A stretch of DNA of 64,000 nucleotides from an uncultured Algibacter sp. (lineage in GTDB: Bacteria; Bacteroidota; Bacteroidia; Flavobacteriales; Flavobacteriaceae), in NCBI RefSeq assembly GCF_947487575.1, contig NZ_CANKXG010000015.1, positions 1-64,000 on the forward strand. The letters run 5' to 3'. The translations under genes and the position numbers were made by a program. This document shows positions 8,588 to 18,435 of the stretch, in pieces (the stretch's first letter is position 1; each line of letters begins with the position of its first letter). The notes under the pieces were generated by a model, which saw only the letters and a list, made by a program, of their open reading frames with translations, was not told the DNA's origin and searched no databases.

Positions 8588-9503
8588 AACCCACTGAGCA
8601 ATCCATTTTTTCAAAAACAGAGATTATAGTTTTTACGGCTTCAACATAAAATAATGGATGAATATTTTCATAATCATCTGTAGGCTCATGATAATCTTTA
8701 TGATCTTCAACACCAAAATATAAAAAAGGGATTCCTTTTTTATGAAAACTAGCATGATCTGAAGTGTAAGTCCAATCATCTAAACCATCATAACCATCAT
8801 GGCCTCTAATCAATTCTATGTCGGATGAATATTTCGAATTTGTAAACAAGGACTTTAATTTTTTGTTTTCAGAAGTTCCTACTACATATAATTCTTTCTT
8901 ATTACTGCGGCTTATCATATCCATATTGATATTAACAATAATATCCTGTGAAGAAATAATAGAATGATTCACATAGTATTTGGAACCTTGAAGCCCCAAT
9001 TCCTCAGCATCAAAAGCAGCTAATATAACTGAATGCTTTGGTGGATTATTTTTAAAATATTCAGCAAATGCAAACAAAGCTCCTACCCCAGAGGCATTAT
9101 CGTCTGCACCATTATAAACCTTACTATATTTAACACCTTCATGATCATAATGTGCACTTATCACTATATACTTTTCTGGAAACACTGAGCCTTCTATTAA
9201 ACCTAAAACATTTACAGCATCAAATACTTTTTTCTTTTTAATAAATGAAAATGGTTGTTCAAAAGATTTCCCTAAAGGCTCAACCTTTAGATTGTGAAAT
9301 TGATTAATAATATATTTTCTGGCTTTTGTAGCACCTTTTGTACCTGTTCTTCTTCCTTCAAAGGCATCAGAAGATAATGATTGTAAATGCTTTAATAATA
9401 CCTTTTTATCAAAAGAACAACGTATACTATAATTAGTTTGAGCAAAAATACCTCCAACTTGAAAAATGCAGCAAAAAAATAGTGCTATAAGTACTTTGTT
9501 CAT
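8571..9503 (-). CDS. secreted M28-family zinc aminopeptidase
   Basis: 310 residues from the chosen start. The signal peptide ends near residue 22 (GGIFAQ). The co-catalytic zinc site is visible: H118 (SAHYDHEG), D134 (NGADDNASG), the paired E167-E168 (DAEELG), D195 (NMDMIS) and H250 (TSDHASF). It would trim N-terminal residues from peptides in the periplasm or outside the cell. An upstream ATG at 9548 is in frame, but it lies inside the hairpin terminator of sdhB and would put 15 unrelated residues before a clean signal peptide, so I start at 9503. Confidence 0.9.
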   Translation of the reverse strand: MNKVLIALFFCCIFQVGGIFAQTNYSIRCSFDKKVLLKHLQSLSSDAFEGRRTGTKGATKARKYIINQFHNLKVEPLGKSFEQPFSFIKKKKVFDAVNVLGLIEGSVFPEKYIVISAHYDHEGVKYSKVYNGADDNASGVGALFAFAEYFKNNPPKHSVILAAFDAEELGLQGSKYYVNHSIISSQDIIVNINMDMISRSNKKELYVVGTSENKKLKSLFTNSKYSSDIELIRGHDGYDGLDDWTYTSDHASFHKKGIPFLYFGVEDHKDYHEPTDDYENIHPLFYVEAVKTIISVFEKMDCSVGFKNRP

Positions 9504-9540
9504 AAAAACCATTGAGGGATAAATATACTTAATAAATACA

Positions 9541-9571
9541 AAACCCATACCAACTTAGTTGATATGGGTTT
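9541..9571 (-). terminator. hairpin terminator of the sdh operon
   Basis: AAACCCATA at 9541-9549 pairs with TATGGGTTT at 9563-9571. On the minus strand the hairpin follows the sdhB stop by about 20 bases and is followed by a T-rich stretch. Confidence 0.75.
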
Positions 9572-9592
9572 AAATATTGTTATAACAGCTGG

Positions 9593-10336
9593 CTATTTGA
9601 TAGTAGCTTTCATTAATTCTCTGTTCATTCTAGCAATATTATCTAGAGATATACCTTTAGGACATTCAACTTCACAAGCTCCAGTATTAGTACAGTTACC
9701 AAACCCTTCTAAATCCATCTGAGCGACCATGTTTTGCACACGATCTGCTGCTTCAACTTGACCTTGAGGCAATAATGCATATTGAGATACTTTAGCACCA
9801 ACAAATAGCATGGCACTAGAGTTTTTACATGTAGCTACACAAGCACCACATCCAATACAAGTTGCTGCATCCATAGCTTCATCGGCAGCATGCTTTGAAA
9901 TAGGAATTGAATTTGCATCTTGAGTATTCCCAGACGTATTTACTGAAATATAACCTCCTGCTTGTTGAATACGCTCAAAAGAAGTTCTATCTACTACTAA
10001 ATCTTTAATTACAGGAAATGCGGCGGCTCTAAATGGCTCAATAGTAATAGTATCACCATCTTTAAACATACGCATGTGCAATTGACATGTTGTTATGCCT
10101 CTATCTGGACCATGTGCTTCTCCATTTATGTACATTGAACACATACCGCAAATACCTTCACGACAATCATGATCAAAAGCAACTGGCTCTTCTCCAGAAT
10201 TCACTAACTGCTCATTTAAAACATCCATCATTTCAAGAAAAGACATATGTTCTGAAATGTCAGTTACTTTATAATCGACCATTTGACCCTTTGCATTCGA
10301 GTCTTTTTGTCTCCAAATTTTAAGTGTTAAATTCAT
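9593..10336 (-). CDS. sdhB: succinate dehydrogenase/fumarate reductase iron-sulfur subunit
   Basis: A 247-residue electron-transfer subunit. The plant-ferredoxin-type [2Fe-2S] cysteines are C58, C63, C66 and C84 (CREGICGMC ... CQLH). The C-terminal half has the two ferredoxin motifs [11 protein letters not shown] and [13 protein letters not shown] for the other clusters. It passes electrons from the flavin of SdhA to the haem-bearing membrane anchor and menaquinone. It is the last gene of sdhCAB, nine bases behind sdhA, with a terminator just downstream. Confidence 0.97.
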   Translation of the reverse strand: MNLTLKIWRQKDSNAKGQMVDYKVTDISEHMSFLEMMDVLNEQLVNSGEEPVAFDHDCREGICGMCSMYINGEAHGPDRGITTCQLHMRMFKDGDTITIEPFRAAAFPVIKDLVVDRTSFERIQQAGGYISVNTSGNTQDANSIPISKHAADEAMDAATCIGCGACVATCKNSSAMLFVGAKVSQYALLPQGQVEAADRVQNMVAQMDLEGFGNCTNTGACEVECPKGISLDNIARMNRELMKATIK

Positions 10337-10345
10337 AGGTCTTTC

Positions 10346-12358
10346 TTATTTGTATGAACGTTGTTTAAGTTCTATATCTTTAAATTCTAATTCTTCTTTA
10401 TGTAAAACTGCATCTGCAGGCTCTCCTTTATATTCCCAAGCTGAAACAAATGCATAATCTTTGTCGTTACGTTTTGCTTCACCTTTTTGTGGTCCAGACT
10501 CTTCAGCAGATTCTTCTCTAAAGTGTCCGCCACAAGATTCATTTCTTGTTAAAGCATCTTTAGCAAATAATTCTCCTAATTCTAAGAAATCAGCAACACG
10601 ACCTGCTTTTTCAAGTTCAGGATTCATTTCGCTTGCCGACCCAGGAACTGAAACTTCTTTCCAGAACTCTTCACGAATTGCTTTAATTTCAACCATGGCT
10701 TCTTTTAAACCTTTTTCGTTACGAGACATTCCGCATTTATCCCACATTACTTTACCTAGCTTCTTGTGGAAATAGTCTACAGACTTTGTTCCTTTGTTAG
10801 TAACAAAGAAATCTATTTTAGCCTTAACTTCTTTTTCAGCTTCTTCAAACTCTTTTGTATCCGTTGAAATTTTACCGGTTCTAATATCATCAGAAAGATA
10901 ATCTCCAATAGTGTATGGTAATACAAAATATCCATCAGCTAAACCTTGCATTAAAGCAGAAGCTCCAAGTCTATTAGCACCATGGTCTGAGAAATTTGCT
11001 TCACCAATACAGTACAATCCTGGCACAGTAGTCATCAAGTTGTAATCCACCCAAACGCCACCCATAGTATAGTGTACTGCTGGATAAATCATCATAGGAG
11101 TTTTGTATGGATTTTGATCTACAATCTTCTCATACATTTGGAATAGGTTTCCATATTTCGCTTCAACAATAGCCTGTCCTAATTCATATATTTTAGCATC
11201 AGATGCGTTTGAAATGTTCTGAATCTTTGCTTGTTCTTTTCCGTAACGCTCAATAGCTGCTGCAAAATCTAAATAAACTGCTTCTCCTGTAGCATTAACT
11301 CCATAACCAGCATCACAACGTTCTTTAGCAGCTCGAGATGCTACATCACGCGGCACTAAATTACCAAAGGCAGGATAACGACGCTCTAAATAATAATCTC
11401 TTTCATCTTCAGACAAATCCGTTGGTTTTTTACTGCCTTCACGAATTGCTTTTACGTCGTCTAAACTTTTTGGCACCCATATACGTCCATCATTACGTAA
11501 CGATTCAGACATCAACGTTAATTTAGACTGATAATCGCCTGAACGTGGAATACAAGTTGGGTGAATTTGAGTATAACAAGGGTTTGCAAAATAAGCACCC
11601 TTTTTATGAATTTTCCATGCGGCAGTAACATTACTACCCATAGCATTTGTCGATAAAAAATATACGTTACCGTAGCCACCTGTTGCAACTACAACTGCGT
11701 GAGCAGAATGACGCTCAACCTCACCTGTAATTAAGTTTCTAGCAATAATACCTCTTGCTTTTCCGTCAACTTTTACAACATCAAGCATTTCATGACGATT
11801 AAACATTTCAATCTTTCCACGCGCTATTTGACGATTCATTGCAGAATAGGCTCCTAACAATAATTGCTGACCTGTTTGTCCTTTAGCATAAAAGGTTCTT
11901 GAAACTAATACACCTCCAAATGAACGGTTATCTAACAATCCACCATAATCTCTAGCAAAAGGAACACCTTGTGCTACACATTGGTCAATTATGTTTGTAG
12001 ACACCTCAGCTAAACGATATACATTAGCCTCACGAGAACGGTAATCTCCTCCTTTTACGGTATCGTAAAATAATCTGTATGTTGAATCGCCATCACCTTG
12101 GTAATTTTTTGCCGCATTAATTCCTCCTTGTGCAGCAATAGAGTGCGCACGACGCGGAGAATCTTGGTAAGCGAATGCTTTTACATTATATCCTAATTCG
12201 GCTAAAGTAGCTGCTGCAGAACCTCCTGCTAAACCTGTACCCACAACAATAATATCTATGTGGCGTTTATTTGCAGGGTTTACTAAATCAATTTTATTTT
12301 TATAATCTGTCCATTTATCTTTAATTGGACCCTTTGGTACTCTTGAATCTAAAGCCAT
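10346..12358 (-). CDS. sdhA: succinate dehydrogenase/fumarate reductase flavoprotein subunit
   Basis: A 670-residue catalytic subunit that oxidises succinate to fumarate in the citric-acid cycle. The FAD-binding [17 protein letters not shown] lies near residue 40, and the histidine that covalently holds FAD is H72 in [12 protein letters not shown]. Substrate-site blocks [13 protein letters not shown] and [10 protein letters not shown] are intact. The length (670) matches the type-B Bacteroidota enzyme, which is longer than the E. coli one. It sits between sdhC and sdhB with gaps of about 10 bases. Confidence 0.97.
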   Translation of the reverse strand: MALDSRVPKGPIKDKWTDYKNKIDLVNPANKRHIDIIVVGTGLAGGSAAATLAELGYNVKAFAYQDSPRRAHSIAAQGGINAAKNYQGDGDSTYRLFYDTVKGGDYRSREANVYRLAEVSTNIIDQCVAQGVPFARDYGGLLDNRSFGGVLVSRTFYAKGQTGQQLLLGAYSAMNRQIARGKIEMFNRHEMLDVVKVDGKARGIIARNLITGEVERHSAHAVVVATGGYGNVYFLSTNAMGSNVTAAWKIHKKGAYFANPCYTQIHPTCIPRSGDYQSKLTLMSESLRNDGRIWVPKSLDDVKAIREGSKKPTDLSEDERDYYLERRYPAFGNLVPRDVASRAAKERCDAGYGVNATGEAVYLDFAAAIERYGKEQAKIQNISNASDAKIYELGQAIVEAKYGNLFQMYEKIVDQNPYKTPMMIYPAVHYTMGGVWVDYNLMTTVPGLYCIGEANFSDHGANRLGASALMQGLADGYFVLPYTIGDYLSDDIRTGKISTDTKEFEEAEKEVKAKIDFFVTNKGTKSVDYFHKKLGKVMWDKCGMSRNEKGLKEAMVEIKAIREEFWKEVSVPGSASEMNPELEKAGRVADFLELGELFAKDALTRNESCGGHFREESAEESGPQKGEAKRNDKDYAFVSAWEYKGEPADAVLHKEELEFKDIELKQRSYK

Positions 12359-12369
12359 ATTATATAAGA

Positions 12370-13047
12370 TTAATGGTTATGTGTTAAATGATGAAAAAGT
12401 GCTATTATTATAAATCCTAAAGGCACAATAATTGAGTACGCTTTACCTATAAGTTGCAAATTCTTTTTACGACCTGCTGTAGCTCCCATGGATTGGAAAG
12501 CAGATGTAAAACCATGTGCTAAATGCAATCCTAAAAGGATAAACGAAATAACATAAGCTCCTACTCGTAAAGGGCTATGAAATTTTTCAACTAATTCATG
12601 ATAATATCTAAATTCTCCATTATGCAAACCAGTCATATCTCCTACAATATATTTTGTGTTAATTTCTGGAATCCAAAAATCAATAAAATGTAGAACAATA
12701 AAAGCTAGTACTACCAGACCACTATAAATCATATTCCTGCTCATCCAAGTAGAATTTGCGCCGCCATTATTTTTGGCATATGAAACACCGTTTGCTTTTT
12801 TGTTTTTCAGTTCCAAAACAAAGCCCATTACAAAATGAAATACAACTGCAAAAATTAATACAGGCTGTAAAGCAAATTGGACTAGCGGGTTTGTGCCCAT
12901 AAAATGCGATACTTCATTAAATGCATCTGGACTAATCACAGATAACATATTTATAACTAAATGCTGAAGTAAAAAAAACATGAGGAAGAATGCAGAAAGC
13001 GCCATGGCTACTTTTCTTCCAATCGAAGATTTAAAAAATCCACCCAT
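12370..13047 (-). CDS. sdhC: succinate dehydrogenase cytochrome b subunit (type B)
   Basis: 225 residues from [12 protein letters not shown], with five predicted membrane helices and spaced histidines (LQHLVIN, FHFVMGF, LHFIDFW, LHLAHGF) suited to two b haems. This is the fused single-anchor form of type-B enzymes, so no sdhD is needed. It anchors the complex and passes electrons to the quinone pool. A longer reading from 13119 is possible but would begin upstream of the promoter at 13075-13106, so the start at 13047 is chosen. Confidence 0.93.
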   Translation of the reverse strand: MGGFFKSSIGRKVAMALSAFFLMFFLLQHLVINMLSVISPDAFNEVSHFMGTNPLVQFALQPVLIFAVVFHFVMGFVLELKNKKANGVSYAKNNGGANSTWMSRNMIYSGLVVLAFIVLHFIDFWIPEINTKYIVGDMTGLHNGEFRYYHELVEKFHSPLRVGAYVISFILLGLHLAHGFTSAFQSMGATAGRKKNLQLIGKAYSIIVPLGFIIIALFHHLTHNH

Positions 13048-13074
13048 TATTTTAAAGTTATTTTTTGATTTTAA

Positions 13075-13106
13075 CAAAGGTAGCCATGGACGGAGTCTTA
13101 GACAAA
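13075..13106 (-). promoter_or_regulatory. Bacteroidota-type promoter of sdhCAB
   Basis: On the minus strand TTTG (13106-13103) is followed after exactly 20 bases by TACCTTTG (13082-13075), matching the -33 TTTG and -7 TAnnTTTG consensus of this phylum. Transcription would begin near 13070, shortly before the chosen sdhC start. Confidence 0.75.
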
Positions 13107-13267
13107 TAACAAATGTCATGTTTTGTTATTTAGAATGATTTTAAAAACAAATAATGTTATAATTAATTACATGAAAAAATAAGAATACTTAAAATAAACA
13201 GTCTATTTTATAAGTAATTGTTAATAATTTTGTTAATTTACCATATAACTAATTAAAATATAATAAA

Positions 13268-13567
13268 ATGGAAGAGTATTTACCTTTGATTATTCAACTT
13301 GTTAGTGGCGCAGTTGGCGGAAATATTGCTGGTTCGCTTTTGAAAAATTCATCTTTAGGAACATTATGGAATTCCGTAGCAGGGATACTAGGCGGCGGAC
13401 TTGGCGGCAGTATACTAGGTATGCTAGGCTTAAGTGGTGCAGAAGCTGCTGAGGCATCAAGTAGTTTGGATATAGGCAGCATAATAGGAAGTGTTGCTGG
13501 CGGTGGCGTTGGCGGTGGTGTTGTTATGGCTGTAATTGGATTAATTAAAAAAGCCATGAATAAATAA
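13268..13567 (+). CDS. small glycine-rich, glycine-zipper-like membrane protein
   Basis: 99 residues, almost all hydrophobic or glycine, with three stretches of small-residue repeats (VSGAVGGNIAG, LGGGLGGSILG, SVAGGGVGGGVV) and a basic tail IKKAMNK. Such spacing favours close packing of membrane helices. There is no cleavable signal peptide. It stands alone, with a terminator 17 bases behind the stop. Similar short proteins occur in many bacteria without a known function, and I cannot assign one. Confidence 0.7.
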   Translation: MEEYLPLIIQLVSGAVGGNIAGSLLKNSSLGTLWNSVAGILGGGLGGSILGMLGLSGAEAAEASSSLDIGSIIGSVAGGGVGGGVVMAVIGLIKKAMNK

Positions 13568-13583
13568 AAATCTTTTAACCCAG

Positions 13584-13618
13584 TAAAAAAGGGAGTCATT
13601 TAAATGACTCCCTTTTTC
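13584..13618. terminator. bidirectional hairpin terminator
   Basis: AAAAAAGGGAGTCATT and AATGACTCCCTTTTT form a near-perfect stem with A/T runs on both sides. It serves the plus gene ending at 13567 and the minus gene ending at 13643. Confidence 0.9.
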
Positions 13619-13642
13619 TTTATGAGTGTTCTCTCTTTATTA

Positions 13643-15535
13643 CTAATCAAGAATGAGCTTTTTTGTAATAAATCTTTCTTCTGAATGTATGTTAACAAAA
13701 TACAGGCCCTTTGAAGCATGGTTCATATTTATAGCTTTTACCCTAGTGCCCTCAAAAATATCGGTATCTGAAATTAACCTGCCACTAACATCGTATATTT
13801 CAACCCTATCAATATTTAAATAAGATGATTTAATAAAAAATTCCTTTTTTGCAGGATTTGGATATAGGAAAATCCCCTCTTCTAATGTATTATCATCAAC
13901 ACTTAAGCCACAAGTACCTGTGTAATCTGTCATTAAAGGAAGTATTGGCGTACCACAAATTTGATTAGAAGTACTTCTAGAATGCACATTACTTGCACCC
14001 TCAATACTATTAGCATCCAAAGTTGTAGCGGTTGAATTTGAAGCCAATGCATAATGCATAACATTTGATGGGTCAATAACATGACCTAATTGAAACCCAT
14101 GACCTAATTCATGTAAAGCCACTGTTTCAAAATCAAATTCTCCTGAATCAAAAGTTTCACCACTTTCACCAAAATACCAATTCACCCCATCATCAAAAAC
14201 AATGTCCAAATCTGTAACATACCATATAATTTCACCTGAACAATCTCTTCCTCCATAACTCGAATAACAAGTTCCTAAAATGCCCGCTCCCAATTCTGAA
14301 CCATTATCAAATCTAATAATATTTTCGGGTGTAAACCTATCATCTACGGAAGTGGGTGTAGTACTCACCTCCCAATTAACTTTAGTCTCACATCTCCAAG
14401 AATCAAAAGCTCTAATAAATGATGCTTTAGCGCCTAAAAGTTCAGGTGGGTCACTGTAATCATTATCATCTGAATCATTAAAAAAATCTTCAAACATTTC
14501 CCAAGTATACCCTCCAGAAAAACCATCAGTTAAATTATTGTTGTCCCCATAATGCTGTGACTGGTATGATGTTAAACTTCCCAAAAAATCAGTAGGTAGG
14601 TTTTGTTCAGCATAACGTATTGTAAGTGTTTCACTTGAGAACGCACTAGAACCTCCTCCATCAGTTACTCTAATAATCCCTGTTCCAGCTGTACCAGCAA
14701 TAGTTTCATCAGATGTATTAATAGTTGGCACTCTAACGGTTATCTCAGTATCGGTCCAAGATTCTACATGAGTATCTAAAGCATCAAAAAATGATGTTCC
14801 ACCATCATCTGCATCCCTAAAACCAACTTTGCCTTGAGCGGCTCCAAACCCAGATCCAGTAATTGTTAAAATAGAGTTTGGACCTACACCACCAGCAGTT
14901 ATGGTTAAAGGCGATAAAGATATGCCAGATGGAGGGCGTGAATTAGTATTTTTAGTATTTTGCTTTTGTAACTTTTTAACATCAAAAGGCTTTACCTCTA
15001 AATATTTTTTATTTGTAATGTTAATAATATCACTATAAAATGAGGTAGCAATACCCTTCTTTCTACTAAGTGTATTAGAAACAGTATTTCCATACAAATC
15101 ATACTTATAAAACCCTTGAATTTCACTATATGTTCTGTATTTCTGATACTTAGAATTTCCCTTTTCATCAATATTTATATTACTTCCGTATAAAGTAAAA
15201 ATACCGAAGCTTCCTTTTCCTAATTTCAATGAGTGTGATGCTAAAATTGCATTAAGCCCTACAATACCACCTTCCGTCATTATTTCGATTGTATCAACTG
15301 GTTCCCCCTTAAAAACTTTATAAACCTCAACAGTATTACGTGTGTAAATCATTTTGTGGTTAGCGTCCCAAAAAGCTTTGCTAAAAATAACTTTTCCCTC
15401 AATTACTAAACTAGAATTATCTATTTGCTCTTTTAATGATATCTCTCTAAGTGAAACTTGAGCAAACAAAGTAGGTGCACTTATTAAAAAGCCTACAAGT
15501 AAAAAGGCTATTTTTAATGGTAATTTTTTAATCAT
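13643..15535 (-). CDS. secreted matrixin-like zinc protease with IPT/TIG domain and T9SS sorting domain
   Basis: 630 residues. The signal peptide ends near 26 (PTLFAQ). A middle IPT/TIG immunoglobulin-like domain (about 205-310) is recognised from ITAGGVGPNSILTITGSGFG. The catalytic motif HELGHGFQLGH around 473-483 fits the HExxHxxxxxH zinc site of metzincins, and the following VMHYAL gives the Met-turn. The C-terminal 80 residues are a type IX secretion sorting domain (LYPNPAKKEF ... GLYFVNIH ... KKLILD), so the enzyme is carried across the outer membrane and released or attached. Closest known families are M10/M43-like; the substrate is unknown. It has its own TATATTTG box. Confidence 0.88.
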   Translation of the reverse strand: MIKKLPLKIAFLLVGFLISAPTLFAQVSLREISLKEQIDNSSLVIEGKVIFSKAFWDANHKMIYTRNTVEVYKVFKGEPVDTIEIMTEGGIVGLNAILASHSLKLGKGSFGIFTLYGSNINIDEKGNSKYQKYRTYSEIQGFYKYDLYGNTVSNTLSRKKGIATSFYSDIINITNKKYLEVKPFDVKKLQKQNTKNTNSRPPSGISLSPLTITAGGVGPNSILTITGSGFGAAQGKVGFRDADDGGTSFFDALDTHVESWTDTEITVRVPTINTSDETIAGTAGTGIIRVTDGGGSSAFSSETLTIRYAEQNLPTDFLGSLTSYQSQHYGDNNNLTDGFSGGYTWEMFEDFFNDSDDNDYSDPPELLGAKASFIRAFDSWRCETKVNWEVSTTPTSVDDRFTPENIIRFDNGSELGAGILGTCYSSYGGRDCSGEIIWYVTDLDIVFDDGVNWYFGESGETFDSGEFDFETVALHELGHGFQLGHVIDPSNVMHYALASNSTATTLDANSIEGASNVHSRSTSNQICGTPILPLMTDYTGTCGLSVDDNTLEEGIFLYPNPAKKEFFIKSSYLNIDRVEIYDVSGRLISDTDIFEGTRVKAINMNHASKGLYFVNIHSEERFITKKLILD

Positions 15536-15575
15536 AATTTTGAATTATTTTAATAAATTTTAGGTAAGGGATTAC

Positions 15576-15583
15576 CAAATATA
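15576..15583 (-). promoter_or_regulatory. -7 box of the protease gene
   Basis: TATATTTG on the minus strand, about 40 bases ahead of the start at 15535. No clear TTTG is seen at the -33 position. Confidence 0.45.
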
Positions 15584-15647
15584 GGAAATAAAAATCTACT
15601 TTTTATTTATACATTTACGTAGTCGTAAAAAACAAACTTTACTTAAC

Positions 15648-16940
15648 ATGAAATACGCACCAATAAACAAATCACTTTTTGAAACAAACAGAGCAAAATT
15701 TAAGGCAAAAATGAAGCCAAAGAGCTTGGCTGTTTTTAACTCAAATGATATTTATCCCATAAGCGCAGATAGCACAATGCCTTTTGAGCAGCATAGAGAT
15801 ATTTTTTATTTAAGTGGCGTAGATCAAGAAGAAAGCATCCTTGTTATATTTCCTGATTGCCTAAAAGAAAAACACCGCGAAATCTTATTTTTAAAAGAAA
15901 CCAATGAACATATTGCTATATGGGAAGGCGAAAAATTGACTAAGAAAAAGGCTTTTGAAACTAGCGGAATTAAAACCGTGTATTGGTTACAAAATATGGA
16001 AAAAATTATGTTCGAATTAATGACGCAATGTGATACAATTTACATAAATACTAATGAACATTATCGCGCCAATGTTGAAATTGAAACTCGCGAAGACCGC
16101 TTTACCAAGTGGTTAAAAAACAAATACCCTGCACATTCAGTAGCAAAAAGCAACCCTATACTTCAACGTTTACGATCTGTAAAAGAACCTATTGAAATTG
16201 ATTTAATTAAAAAAGCTTGTGATATAACTGAGAAAGGATTTCTAAGAATTTTAAATTTTGTTAAACCTAATGTTTGGGAATATGAAATTGAAGCGGAATT
16301 TATGCATGAATTTTTACGAAATCGGTCCAAAAAATTTGCTTACACACCTATTGTTGCTTCAGGTAAAAATGCTAATGTGCTTCATTATATTGAAAACAAT
16401 CAACAATGTAAAGCTGGTGATTTAATTTTAATGGACGTTGGCGCTGAATATGCAAACTATTCTAGTGATATGACACGAAGTGTTCCTGTTTCTGGTCGTT
16501 TTTCTGAAAGGCAAAAAAACGTTTACAACGCTGTGCTTCATGTTAAAAATGAGGCTACCAAAATGCTTACTCCAGGAACTGATTGGACGGAATACCATGT
16601 TGAAGTTGGAAAAATAATGACAAGTGAATTATTAAAACTAAATTTAATTGACAAAGCCGATGTACAAAACGAAAACCCAGACTGGCCAGCCTACAAAAAA
16701 TACTTTATGCACGGTACAAGTCACCATATGGGATTAGATACACACGATTATGGCATTCTAACAGAACCTATGCAGGCCAATATGGTATTTACGGTAGAAC
16801 CAGGAATTTACATTCCAGATGAAGGTTTTGGTATTAGATTAGAAGATGATGTTGTTATTCAAAAATCTGGAGAACCTTTTAATCTTATGAAAAATATACC
16901 AATAGAAATTGATGAAATTGAATCTATAATGAATTCTTAA
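15648..16940 (+). CDS. pepP: Xaa-Pro aminopeptidase (aminopeptidase P)
   Basis: A 430-residue cytoplasmic M24 metallopeptidase that removes an N-terminal residue next to proline. An N-terminal creatinase-like domain is followed by the pita-bread catalytic domain. Metal ligands are visible as D in LILMDVGAEY, D in YSSDMTRSV, H in HGTSHHMGLDTHD, E in TVEPGIYIP and E in GIRLEDDVV. The length fits E. coli PepP. It is monocistronic, with a terminator 5 bases behind. Confidence 0.95.
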   Translation: MKYAPINKSLFETNRAKFKAKMKPKSLAVFNSNDIYPISADSTMPFEQHRDIFYLSGVDQEESILVIFPDCLKEKHREILFLKETNEHIAIWEGEKLTKKKAFETSGIKTVYWLQNMEKIMFELMTQCDTIYINTNEHYRANVEIETREDRFTKWLKNKYPAHSVAKSNPILQRLRSVKEPIEIDLIKKACDITEKGFLRILNFVKPNVWEYEIEAEFMHEFLRNRSKKFAYTPIVASGKNANVLHYIENNQQCKAGDLILMDVGAEYANYSSDMTRSVPVSGRFSERQKNVYNAVLHVKNEATKMLTPGTDWTEYHVEVGKIMTSELLKLNLIDKADVQNENPDWPAYKKYFMHGTSHHMGLDTHDYGILTEPMQANMVFTVEPGIYIPDEGFGIRLEDDVVIQKSGEPFNLMKNIPIEIDEIESIMNS

Positions 16941-16945
16941 AATTT

Positions 16946-16974
16946 AAAAGGGTCGTTAAAAACGACCCTTTTTG
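16946..16974. terminator. bidirectional hairpin terminator
   Basis: AAAAGGGTCGTT and AACGACCCTTTTT flank a three- to four-base loop between the converging pepP and aspartate kinase genes. Confidence 0.9.
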
Positions 16975-16996
16975 CTAACAAATCTAATATTATAAT

Positions 16997-18319
16997 TTAT
17001 AGAGTGACTAATTCAAATAAATAACTGTTTAGTTTTTGTAGCGTATTAATTTTATCTTTTGAGTCTATTAATAAAGATATATTATTATTACTTCCCCCAT
17101 AAGAAATCATCCTAATTTTTACATCTTGTAATATTTTAAATAGCTTATAAGTTCCTTGATGATTAACTACAGAATGGCCAACTAAGCAAACAATACTTTG
17201 GTTTTTATCCACTTCAATCATTGCAAATTTATCTAGTTCTGCCAAAATTTTGTCTAAATTCTTATCATCATCAATAGTTAACGAAACAGCTACCTCAGAT
17301 GTTGTAATCATATCAATCGACGTTTCATTGGTCGCAAATATTTCAAAAACTTTCTTTAAAAAACCATGCGCTTGCAGCATTCTAGCCGACTTAATTTTAA
17401 TAGCCGTAATATTATCTTTTGCTGCAATTGCTTTAATACCATCTCCTAAAGTACTATTAGAAATTAAAGTACCATGAGCATCAGGCTTCATTGTGTTTTT
17501 TAATCGAACTGGAATACTATCCTTTCTAACAGGAGTTACTGTTTGAGGATGTAAAATTTTAGCTCCAAAATAAGCCAACTCTGCAGCTTCCTCAAATGAT
17601 AAATTTGAAATAGCTCTTGTGTTTTCAACATACCTTGGGTCGTTATTGTGCATCCCATCAATATCGGTCCAAATTTGAACTTCATCAGCCTTAAATGCGG
17701 CTCCAATTAATGTTGCAGTATAATCACTTCCTCCACGTTGGAGGTTTGAAATTTCATCGTTACTATCCAAACAAATAAATCCTTGAGTAATATAAATTTC
17801 TGAATCTTCAGCAAGATCTATAGCACTTTTAAAATGAGCCTCTATATAATCAGAATCTGGCTCTTTAAATTCATCTATTCTCATAAAACTTAAAGCTGGC
17901 AATAACGTAGAACTAATACCCTCTTGTTTCAAATAACTATTAAACATAAAGGTAGAAAGTAATTCGCCTTGTGCTAAAATTCTATTTTTTAAGGCTTCAG
18001 TATAATCCTTATCAGTACTTTCAATCAAAAACTCAAAAACACTTGAAACATAATTTTTAACTTCGCTATTTAAAAGCGATTCCTTTAAAAGTTCATCAAT
18101 GGTATTAAAATAAATCTCATGGAGAACGTTAATCTTATCAATTGCTTTATTAGATTCATTATTCTCAATATATTTGGCAATAGCAACTAATTGATTTGTT
18201 GTACCAGACATTGCCGAAAGCACAACTACTTTTTTACTTCCGTCAGTAATTATATCTTTAACATTACTCATGTTTTTAACAGAACCTACTGAAGTTCCAC
18301 CAAATTTTAATACTTTCAT
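16997..18319 (-). CDS. lysC: aspartate kinase
   Basis: 440 residues from the ATG at 18319; a GTG two codons earlier is the alternative. It phosphorylates aspartate at the head of the lysine/threonine/methionine pathway. The amino-acid-kinase signature KFGGTSVGS opens the protein, and the nucleotide-site RGGSDYTATLIGAA and the DIDGMHNNDPR block are intact. Two C-terminal ACT domains follow from about 300 for feedback by amino acids. It is monofunctional: no homoserine dehydrogenase part is fused. It is transcribed divergently from an ACT-like gene. Confidence 0.95.
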   Translation of the reverse strand: MKVLKFGGTSVGSVKNMSNVKDIITDGSKKVVVLSAMSGTTNQLVAIAKYIENNESNKAIDKINVLHEIYFNTIDELLKESLLNSEVKNYVSSVFEFLIESTDKDYTEALKNRILAQGELLSTFMFNSYLKQEGISSTLLPALSFMRIDEFKEPDSDYIEAHFKSAIDLAEDSEIYITQGFICLDSNDEISNLQRGGSDYTATLIGAAFKADEVQIWTDIDGMHNNDPRYVENTRAISNLSFEEAAELAYFGAKILHPQTVTPVRKDSIPVRLKNTMKPDAHGTLISNSTLGDGIKAIAAKDNITAIKIKSARMLQAHGFLKKVFEIFATNETSIDMITTSEVAVSLTIDDDKNLDKILAELDKFAMIEVDKNQSIVCLVGHSVVNHQGTYKLFKILQDVKIRMISYGGSNNNISLLIDSKDKINTLQKLNSYLFELVTL

Positions 18320-18337
18320 TTTCACCTATTTGAACCA

Positions 18338-18345
18338 CAAAGCTA
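18338..18345 (-). promoter_or_regulatory. -7 box of the aspartate kinase gene
   Basis: TAGCTTTG on the minus strand, 19 bases before the ATG. A TTTG lies 15 bases further up, closer than the usual 19-21. Confidence 0.5.
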
Positions 18346-18387
18346 TAATTCCTTTACTTACAAACTATATTTTTAATAAAAAAAAGT

Positions 18388-18395
18388 TATTTTTG
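18388..18395 (+). promoter_or_regulatory. -7 box of the ACT-like gene
   Basis: TATTTTTG on the plus strand, 40 bases before the ATG at 18436. Together with the box at 18338-18345 it marks a divergent promoter region of about 115 bases. Confidence 0.45.
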
Positions 18396-18435
18396 CACAA
18401 ATTGTTAAATAGTTAACAAATAGACAATTACATCG

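Noticed and set aside
9504-9548. Upstream start of the M28 peptidase
   Set aside because: The extra 15 residues would come partly from the sdh terminator hairpin and would disturb a clean signal peptide.
13048-13119. 24-residue N-terminal extension of SdhC
   Set aside because: It begins upstream of the TTTG-N20-TACCTTTG promoter, and family members begin at MGGFF-like sequence.
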